Source: an uncultured Carboxylicivirga sp.
GTDB taxonomy: Bacteria; Bacteroidota; Bacteroidia; Bacteroidales; Marinilabiliaceae
Length of the DNA: 64,000 nucleotides
Direction of reading: 5' to 3'
Assembly (NCBI RefSeq): GCF_963674565.1
Contig: NZ_OY771430.1
Span: 2,046,001 to 2,110,000, forward strand
The position numbers and the translations under genes were made by a program. Of the stretch, positions 33,812-39,748 are shown in pieces. The notes under the pieces were generated by a model. It searched no databases. It worked only from the letters and a program-made list of their open reading frames with translations, and was not told the DNA's origin. The stretch's first letter is position 1. Each line of letters begins with the position of its first letter.

Positions 33812-34230
33812 AACTATTTGGAAAAATAACCAATGCCGGGGTTGCAGAAACCCTTAAAGAGGGTACAAAACTTATTGATGAGATATTTACCACACAGGAA
33901 GAAAAGCTTCAGGGAAAAATGGAACTTTTCAAAATGGCGGTTGCAGACAGGGATTCTGCCAGAAGTATGTATGCTCAGGATAGCTGGCTGCAAAAAGCAT
34001 TTGCCATCTTCTTTCTTTTGGCATGGTGCGGACTGACATTTATAATGCTCAACTACTTTGTTTTTCGCAACATCAAGCTTGATGACTGGCAAATAGCTTT
34101 TGTCAGTAGTATCAATGGAGGCATATCTACTAAACTAAGTACCATCATCGACTTCCTTTTTGGAGGAGCAATATCTGGAGTAAACCAAGTAAACCTTAAA
34201 CCTAAACGTAAGAATGAAAAAGACATTTGA
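33808..34230 (+). CDS. Holin-like membrane protein
   Basis: 140 residues. An amphipathic, charged N-terminus (about 1-62) is followed by a strong transmembrane helix (about 66-88, AFAIFFLLAWCGLTFIMLNYF) and a second hydrophobic segment (about 115-130, IIDFLFGGAISGV). The C-terminus is basic (LKPKRKNEKD). Two membrane segments directly before an endolysin gene fit a holin that lets the muramidase reach the wall. It overlaps its neighbours by 4 bp upstream and 17 bp downstream, so the three genes form one lysis unit. Confidence 0.65.
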   Translation: MKLFGKITNAGVAETLKEGTKLIDEIFTTQEEKLQGKMELFKMAVADRDSARSMYAQDSWLQKAFAIFFLLAWCGLTFIMLNYFVFRNIKLDDWQIAFVSSINGGISTKLSTIIDFLFGGAISGVNQVNLKPKRKNEKDI

Positions 34231-34777
34231 TGAATTATTTGATGCCGTAATCCACCACGAAGGATATTATGCCAATGTTACCGGGGACAAAGGAGGAGAA
34301 ACCTATATGGGCATCGCCCGGAACTTGCACCCGGAATGGGAAGGCTGGGCAGTAATTGATGTTTACAAATCGGAAGTGGGTAAGATAAAGCACAATACCA
34401 AAATTGAAATTACCGGGTTGACTTTCTTGGTAAAGGAATTTTACAGACATACTTTTTACCATACATACCGCATTGAATCCATTAACAACGGGGCTTTACA
34501 GGAAATTATTTTTGACTGGTGTGTCAACAGTGGTTATTGGGGAAGCAGTGGTGTTCAAAAAGTCCTGAACCGTTTCTTTGATTGTGACCTTAAAATGGAC
34601 GGCATAATCGGGAACCAGACCATTGCAGCAATCAATTCCTGTGACCCGGAACAGTTGTTTAATGCCATTAAAGCAGCACGGATTCACTACTATCACGTTA
34701 TTACCAGAAAAGACGAAAACGCCAAGTTTCTGGAGGGGTGGTTGAGAAGGATTAATTCATTTGAGTTTGCAACATAA
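34214..34777 (+). CDS. GH108-family muramidase endolysin
   Basis: 187 residues. The start contains HHEGYYANVTGDKGGETYMGIA, in which the catalytic Glu of GH108 N-acetylmuramidases stands in the EGGY-like HEGYY. FDWCVNSGYWGSSGVQKVLN and KMDGIIGNQTIAAIN (a peptidoglycan-binding-3-like segment) complete the family. It would cleave the host cell wall at the end of infection. There is no signal peptide, so it depends on the holin next to it. It is the last gene of the virus-like block; base composition drops sharply after it. Confidence 0.88.
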   Translation: MKKTFDELFDAVIHHEGYYANVTGDKGGETYMGIARNLHPEWEGWAVIDVYKSEVGKIKHNTKIEITGLTFLVKEFYRHTFYHTYRIESINNGALQEIIFDWCVNSGYWGSSGVQKVLNRFFDCDLKMDGIIGNQTIAAINSCDPEQLFNAIKAARIHYYHVITRKDENAKFLEGWLRRINSFEFAT

Positions 34778-34830
34778 ATATTCTGCTCTTGGCATTTTGG
34801 TAATTTGATATATTTGTTAAATGAAATTAC

Positions 34831-34838
34831 TATATTTG
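34831..34838 (+). promoter_or_regulatory. -7 box of the nuclease-TPR gene
   Basis: TATATTTG fits the Bacteroidetes TAnnTTTG box, 49 bp before the ATG at 34888. A second TATATTTG stands at 34809-34816. No clear -33 TTTG at the standard 19-21 nt spacing was found. Confidence 0.45.
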
Positions 34839-34887
34839 TCAAACCATAGTTAAAAACTCGCTTTGCGACCACTTTAAATTTTTAGCT

Positions 34888-37323
34888 ATGGAATTAATTA
34901 AAGAAAGTGCTAAAGAATACTTTAGCAAGAAGGAATACCTAAAAGCTGTTGATGATTTATATAAATTAGGCATCAATGGCTTTGCCGCATTTGCGAAAAG
35001 AACCAATAAAGAAGAAAAGAAATTTAGTTGGTTTAAAACTCCTGAATTTTGCCAGTCTTTATTACAAAGACCAAACATCATTTCTGAAATGCTTCAATTA
35101 AAAGAAGCTGACGAAATACTTCATGATTATTTCAACTCAAATAAATTCCTACCAGAATTTGAAGAAAAAGTAGCCGCATTTCATCCCAAACTATTTGTTT
35201 CTAGTGTAAGAACAAATATGTCTTTTTTAGATAGGGAAAGATTGGTTTTTTATTCTCAAATATTGCTACCCGAAGAATTTGGAGCACATATGGCAATATG
35301 GAATTTCCTTAATGAAGCAGAATCAAGTATTTGGGAAAAAGTTGATGCTTATTTCTCAAAGATTTCAAACAGTTTATCGCTTGATGATATTTTATGTAAT
35401 ACGGTTATATGTCTTGAAGAGCTAAGATTCAAAGATAGCTCGAATAAGAAAATTCATCATATTTCTTCTGTATATAACCTTTTCATTGATGCCTATTTAT
35501 TAAAATATGGCAGTAATCTTCAATTAAAATCAGATTCTCATGAAGCTTTTCTCAAAAAATTCATGAATGTACTAGGTTCACATGCTGATAAAGCATTGAA
35601 GAATCTCCTAAATCAAATAAGTAAATGGATTGACTTTAGAGACTCAATTCTATACCCATATTGTTTTGATTTGAATATCAAACTCGAAGAACAAAATAAT
35701 ATTACATATTTCAATAGGACACCGCAGGAATATTATAAATGGGAACTTGATGGAACTCGATATAATTTTAACAAACTCAACTATCACTTCAAAGCAGCAG
35801 ATATTGTTGAATATCTTATTGATAAGAAAGAACTAGAGATACCTAAAGGGAAGTACGCTCAAGATGAAAATGGAAATTACCAATTAGCTATACAGGATTG
35901 GCAGCTTCGTATGTTTTTGGATGACTTAAAACTTAATAATTTAGTTTTCAAAGGAAATAAAATAAATCATCAAAATCTATTCGTTCCATTGATGACATAT
36001 TCCAAGAACAGAAATATCAGATATGAACAAGGAATATTAAATCATTTTAGAACTAGCAAAAATTGGACAGAAGCATTTTTAAAACTATCGGTTGATGCAT
36101 TACGTCAGATGATTGAAATATTGCCCTATTTCTTTATGACAAAAGAAGAATATATCCATCACAATAATATTTCTCTTTCCCAACTTCCAGAAAATTCATC
36201 GGAGGATATTTTAAATTTATTCACTTACTCACATAAATCAAGAAAATATTTTAATCGTTTTAATATTGGTTTTGATGTTTGGAATAAGCCTTTTGTAGAA
36301 TTTGGTGATATTCTTTTTTGCCCGATGATGTTCTTTGCCAACAATGACTGGTTTTATGGTTTTGCTCAAGCAGGAATTGAAAACATGAATACTTCTACTA
36401 AGGTACGCAAAGAAACTGCTACCGAAATGGAATTATGGTTAGGAGAAATTATAGGAAAGAAAGATTGGAGCGTTAAGGTGATTTCTGATTATGAGGCTAG
36501 TAAACTTGATGGAGATGTTGATATTATCGTTTCAGACAATACTAATTCGCTATTAATCCAGCTAAAAAGAACCAAATTTCGCCTAGATTTAAGAGAAGCT
36601 TATTATGAATCAATTTTAACTGACCGGAAAGCTAGTCAACAGTTAAATGATGTCGAAAAATGTTTATCAGAAGATAATGATTTATATAAAATTACAGGAA
36701 AGACTCAAAAGTGGATTGTTTCAAATTCTTATGAAAATGTACTTGAACGTATTGATGGTTGTTTAAAAGTTAATTATTTCGACCTAATTTTTGCGCTAAA
36801 TAATCCGGAGATAGAAACATTAGATAAGTTATTTTCATATATCGAAGAGGATAAAGTGATTAAAAACTGGCTTAAATTATTAGAGGAAAACAACATGCCT
36901 ATTGAAGCTAGATTATTATTTCAAGAATCTGGTTTACCCATACAATTTGCAGAACCTCAAAAATTCAGCCAGCCAATAATTGCAAAGGACAAAAGTTTCA
37001 AGGAATACAATTCACTTTACGATAAGGCGATTGACTTAGCAACTAACCGAAAATTTGAGAAAGCTATAAGATTATTAACTAACTGTATTAAACGAAATCC
37101 TAATGATTTTCAAGCATGGGGTGACTTAGCAAATTACTATGCTGAAATTTCAGAATTTGAATCCTCATTTGAGTGTTTTGAAAAAGTGTTGAGTATAATT
37201 CCGGATGATCCATTTACAATAAGAAATTACGCTATTGTGTGCCGAGACTGTGGCAATGTAAACAAAACATGGGAGCTATATAACTTCTTGAAAAGCCAAT
37301 ACTGGTTCTTGGAACTGAACTAA
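34888..37323 (+). CDS. PD-(D/E)xK-like nuclease with C-terminal TPRs
   Basis: 811 residues. The first 500 are helical with no recognised family. Around 515-565 the pattern of a restriction-endonuclease fold is visible: an acidic helix (EMELWLGEII), then GDVDIIVSD (Asp543, Asp545), then LLIQLKRTK with Gln558 and Lys560 (a QxK variant of ExK). Residues about 690-800 hold two or three TPR-like repeats (KAIDLATNRKFEKAIRLL, NDFQAWGDLANYYAEISEF). TPRs usually bind partner proteins. It lies 56 bp before a viperin gene on the same strand, so it may be part of the same defence unit. Function is inferred from the fold. Confidence 0.6.
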   Translation: MELIKESAKEYFSKKEYLKAVDDLYKLGINGFAAFAKRTNKEEKKFSWFKTPEFCQSLLQRPNIISEMLQLKEADEILHDYFNSNKFLPEFEEKVAAFHPKLFVSSVRTNMSFLDRERLVFYSQILLPEEFGAHMAIWNFLNEAESSIWEKVDAYFSKISNSLSLDDILCNTVICLEELRFKDSSNKKIHHISSVYNLFIDAYLLKYGSNLQLKSDSHEAFLKKFMNVLGSHADKALKNLLNQISKWIDFRDSILYPYCFDLNIKLEEQNNITYFNRTPQEYYKWELDGTRYNFNKLNYHFKAADIVEYLIDKKELEIPKGKYAQDENGNYQLAIQDWQLRMFLDDLKLNNLVFKGNKINHQNLFVPLMTYSKNRNIRYEQGILNHFRTSKNWTEAFLKLSVDALRQMIEILPYFFMTKEEYIHHNNISLSQLPENSSEDILNLFTYSHKSRKYFNRFNIGFDVWNKPFVEFGDILFCPMMFFANNDWFYGFAQAGIENMNTSTKVRKETATEMELWLGEIIGKKDWSVKVISDYEASKLDGDVDIIVSDNTNSLLIQLKRTKFRLDLREAYYESILTDRKASQQLNDVEKCLSEDNDLYKITGKTQKWIVSNSYENVLERIDGCLKVNYFDLIFALNNPEIETLDKLFSYIEEDKVIKNWLKLLEENNMPIEARLLFQESGLPIQFAEPQKFSQPIIAKDKSFKEYNSLYDKAIDLATNRKFEKAIRLLTNCIKRNPNDFQAWGDLANYYAEISEFESSFECFEKVLSIIPDDPFTIRNYAIVCRDCGNVNKTWELYNFLKSQYWFLELN

Positions 37324-37338
37324 TTAATCATTTTCTCC

Positions 37339-37379
37339 AATGATTTGAATCCCTTGGGACAATTTTAAATCAAATCATT
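37339..37379 (+). promoter_or_regulatory. Inverted repeat ending exactly at the viperin start codon
   Basis: AATGATTTGA (37339-37348) and TCAAATCATT (37370-37379) are perfect 10-bp reverse complements. Inside them is a small TCCC-TT-GGGA palindrome (37350-37359). The right arm touches the ATG at 37380. A hairpin here could hide the start codon, or two proteins could bind as an operator. Confidence 0.6.
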
Positions 37380-38261
37380 ATGGAAACGATTAATTTTATT
37401 TCAAGTGTTAATTTTCACTTATGGGAACCATGTAACATGAATTGTGGCTTTTGTTTTGCCTCATTTCAAGATGTTAAAAACAGTGTTTTGCCGAAAGGTC
37501 ATTTACCAAAGAAGGAGGCTATTGAAATAGTAAGAAGGTTAGCTGAGTTTGGATTTCAGAAGATAACCTTTGCCGGAGGAGAGCCGACCCTCTGTCCTTG
37601 GTTGCCGGAACTTATTAAGTTATCCAAGGAGATAGGAATGACGACAATGATAATCAGCAACGGAACTATGCTGTCTGACTTGTTTTTGAAGCAAAATAGG
37701 AAGTACCTTGATTGGATAGGTTTAAGTATTGATAGCTTGAGTGATTTATCAAACAGAAGAATTGGTCGAGCAATTCATAAAACAAAACCTCTATCAAAAG
37801 AGCATTACTTTTACCTTGTAGATAATATTAAATTCTATGGTTACAGGCTAAAGATTAACACTGTTGTCAACAGATTTAATAGAAATGAAAATTTCATGGA
37901 TTTTATTAAGTACGCAAATCCTGAGAGATGGAAAGTAATGCAAGTACTTCCCATCGAAGGTCAGAATGATGAGAAGATAAATGATTTTGTTATTTCCGGT
38001 GAAGAATTTAATGCGTTCACAAATAGGCACCAAAGTATTAATTGCCTTGTGTCAGAACAAAATTCACAGATGATAGCGTCATACGCTATGATTGACCCAT
38101 CTGGAAGGTTTTTTGAGAATAGTTCCGGGAAACATGAATATAGTAAACCTATTTTAGAAGTGGGTGTTAAACATGCCTATAATAGCATGGGATACAATTA
38201 TACCAAATTCATTGAGAGAGGTGGTATTTATAAGTCATTGACTAAAACTGAAATTGCTTAA
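37380..38261 (+). CDS. Prokaryotic viperin (radical SAM antiviral nucleotide-analogue synthase)
   Basis: 293 residues, normal for the family. The 4Fe-4S binding triad is CNMNCGFC (Cys18, Cys22, Cys25). FAGGEPTLCPW (GGEP 66-69) is the SAM-binding strand of viperins. Other marks are WIGLSIDSLS, RWKVMQVLPIEGQN, and a GRFF/IERGGIYKS C-terminal signature. Known enzymes convert CTP, GTP or UTP to ddh-nucleotides that stop viral RNA polymerases. The start Met is preceded by a 10-bp inverted repeat. A nucleotide kinase follows one base after the stop, as in other bacterial viperin operons. Which base it uses cannot be told by eye. Confidence 0.9.
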   Translation: METINFISSVNFHLWEPCNMNCGFCFASFQDVKNSVLPKGHLPKKEAIEIVRRLAEFGFQKITFAGGEPTLCPWLPELIKLSKEIGMTTMIISNGTMLSDLFLKQNRKYLDWIGLSIDSLSDLSNRRIGRAIHKTKPLSKEHYFYLVDNIKFYGYRLKINTVVNRFNRNENFMDFIKYANPERWKVMQVLPIEGQNDEKINDFVISGEEFNAFTNRHQSINCLVSEQNSQMIASYAMIDPSGRFFENSSGKHEYSKPILEVGVKHAYNSMGYNYTKFIERGGIYKSLTKTEIA

Positions 38262-38262
38262 T

Positions 38263-38784
38263 ATGGCTAATAAAATTACATTAAGTGGATTTGCTGGTAC
38301 AGGCAAATCCACTGTCGGTAAATTGGTAGCAAAAGCCTTGGATTTTGAATTTATTTCAGTTGGCAACTATTCTCGCAAATTCGCACTTGAAAAATACAAC
38401 ATGACTATAAATGAGTTTCAGGAATTAGTGTCAAGAAAACCAGAAATTGACAAAGCCATTGATTCTGAGTTTCAAAATTACTGCAATGCCAGAAACAACC
38501 TCGTGATTGACTATCGTCTAGGATTTCATTTTGTTAAAAATGCTTTTCATGTACTTTTGAAGGTTTCAGATGATGAAGCCTTTAAGCGTATATCACAATC
38601 TGGCAGAACAAATGAAGATTATAGCCTAAGTGCAATAAATAACCGGAATGAAATAATGAAAGATAGATTCCTGAATAGCTATGGAGTGGATTTTACAGAT
38701 GAATCAAATTATAGCCTTGTCTTGGACACAAGTTTTATTTCTCCGGAAGAAGTTGTTTTTAGAATATTATCTGCGATTAAGTAG
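38263..38784 (+). CDS. Nucleotide kinase paired with viperin
   Basis: 173 residues from the ATG at 38263; a TTG at 38254 is less likely because it overlaps the viperin stop. The P-loop GFAGTGKST stands at about residues 9-17, followed by VGKLVAKAL as in cytidylate/adenylate-type kinases. VIDYRLGFHFV and RISQSGRTNEDYS correspond to the NMP-binding and lid regions. In the viperin pathway such a kinase supplies or maintains the nucleoside triphosphate substrate, like human CMPK2. It lies 1 bp after the viperin stop. A stem-loop follows 15 bp downstream. Confidence 0.82.
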   Translation: MANKITLSGFAGTGKSTVGKLVAKALDFEFISVGNYSRKFALEKYNMTINEFQELVSRKPEIDKAIDSEFQNYCNARNNLVIDYRLGFHFVKNAFHVLLKVSDDEAFKRISQSGRTNEDYSLSAINNRNEIMKDRFLNSYGVDFTDESNYSLVLDTSFISPEEVVFRILSAIK

Positions 38785-38798
38785 GAGGTTTTAACAAA

Positions 38799-38825
38799 AA
38801 ACTCCCGGTTTTGATCTGGGAGTTT
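38799..38825 (+). terminator. Stem-loop after the viperin operon
   Basis: AAACTCCC (38799-38806) pairs with GGGAGTTT (38818-38825), a perfect 8-bp stem with an 11-nt loop, 15 bp after the kinase stop. The T-run is short, so termination strength is uncertain. Confidence 0.55.
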
Positions 38826-39007
38826 ACAATTTCACTTCAAAATAAATGGTAAAATCAAAAAGTTATCAACAGCTTTGATTTTATTTTTTGCCAAAAAAAT
38901 AATGGCAAAATGTATGTCCGCTGGGTTTTAAAATAGACCATAACATGCCTTGCAAATACCTGTTATCTAATTAGTTGTGAATTTTTATTTTGAGACCGTC
39001 ATGGTTT

Positions 39008-39115
39008 GCGGTATGGTTAGTAAGGGATTGCGGGCTTTTTACTATCAAGTTACAGTAAATTTTGAGCGGGCTACTACGCCCCGAAAACCACTGAAACCCT
39101 TATTAACTATACCGC
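39008..39115. repeat. 108-bp imperfect palindrome between defence modules
   Basis: GCGGTATGGTTAGTAAGGG (39008-39026) and CCCTTATTAACTATACCGC (39097-39115) are reverse complements at 17 of 19 positions, enclosing about 70 GC-richer bases with their own CGGGC/GCCCCG pieces. It lies 18 bp before the methylase/nuclease pair (stop at 39134). No gene is visible in 38826-39133. It resembles a folded recombination site or a repetitive intergenic element. Confidence 0.65.
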
Positions 39116-39117
39116 GT

Positions 39118-39132
39118 GTTGGCGTTTCGTTG
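39118..39132 (+). repeat. Left flank motif of the restriction module
   Basis: GTTGGCGTTTCGTTG, just outside the nuclease stop. The reverse complement of CAATGAACGCCAAC at 42678-42691 is GTTGGCGTTCATTG, nearly the same, so the module sits between short inverted repeats. Confidence 0.4.
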
Positions 39133-39133
39133 T

Positions 39134-39748
39134 TTATTCTAAATTAAATTCGAAGAACAAATGATAAATATTTATAGCTTCGTTTTCTTTCCTATGATGT
39201 GAGGTGATAAATGAATTTTCAGCATTATAGGTTTTTGATTTGACAAATTCATTCTCATAATAGCTTTCTTCTTTACACTTGGTTTCCAATGAAGAACAAA
39301 TTCTTTTTATGTCTCCGTTTACTACGAAACCCATCATGCCTGCATATGCTTCATTTTCTGAATAGTCTTTGTTTATGAAACGATGTAGACCTTCATCAAT
39401 ATACTGAGAACTAGCATTCTTCAATCTTTTGCATTCAACTATAAATTCGATACCAGAAATAGCAAAAGATAAATCAGTTCTACCTAAATCGACTTCATTT
39501 TTAAATACCCATCTTTCCCAGTTTACAAAAAGAATATTCCTATTTATTAAACCTTTGAGCAAGGCACTATCATGGTAGAAATCATAAATAAACCGATCTC
39601 TAATATCATTTTCGATTCCAATATTCTTATCTATGCGTTCAAATGTGTCGTGAATTGATTTAATAAAAAGGTTTTCAATTACATCTTGCTTAGATTTATA
39701 ACCTAACATACCTAACACATTTAATACAAATTGATTTTTACTATTCAT
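39134..39748 (-). CDS. PD-(D/E)xK restriction nuclease candidate
   Basis: 204 residues. LGRTDLSFAISGIEFIVECKRLK (about 88-110) shows the D-x(n)-ExK arrangement of the restriction fold, with ECK as the catalytic strand and TD as the preceding acidic residue. The rest is helical, with a MMGFVVNGDIKRI strand. Its start overlaps the methylase stop by 8 bp, so the two are translationally coupled. It is likely the cleavage partner of the methylase, a short separate R subunit. No other family was recognised. Confidence 0.65.
   Translation of the reverse strand: MNSKNQFVLNVLGMLGYKSKQDVIENLFIKSIHDTFERIDKNIGIENDIRDRFIYDFYHDSALLKGLINRNILFVNWERWVFKNEVDLGRTDLSFAISGIEFIVECKRLKNASSQYIDEGLHRFINKDYSENEAYAGMMGFVVNGDIKRICSSLETKCKEESYYENEFVKSKTYNAENSFITSHHRKENEAINIYHLFFEFNLE

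Larger units (their letters stand above)
13493..34777 (+). mobile_element. Virus-like element, probably a tailless membrane-containing prophage or its remnant
   Basis: About 20 genes run in one direction with little space between them, and G+C is clearly higher than on either side. The content is viral: virion-associated peptidoglycan enzyme, repeat-rich fibre, anti-restriction-type methylase, helicase and LPD1-like protein, and a holin/GH108 endolysin lysis cassette at the 3' end. No large terminase, portal, protease-scaffold, tail tube, tape measure or baseplate gene is recognisable. At least five proteins begin or end with a single transmembrane helix next to lysine/arginine runs, as in viruses with an internal membrane. 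No integrase or att repeat was found, so the ends are approximate. Confidence 0.7.

Noticed and set aside
13493..34777. An ordinary tailed prophage
   Set aside because: No terminase, portal, tail tube, tape measure or baseplate gene could be recognised; the fibre, lysis genes and helicase alone do not show a tail.
39008..39132. Integron attC site
   Set aside because: The shape fits, but the RYYYAAC and GTTRRRY core boxes cannot be placed convincingly, and no integron integrase is present.
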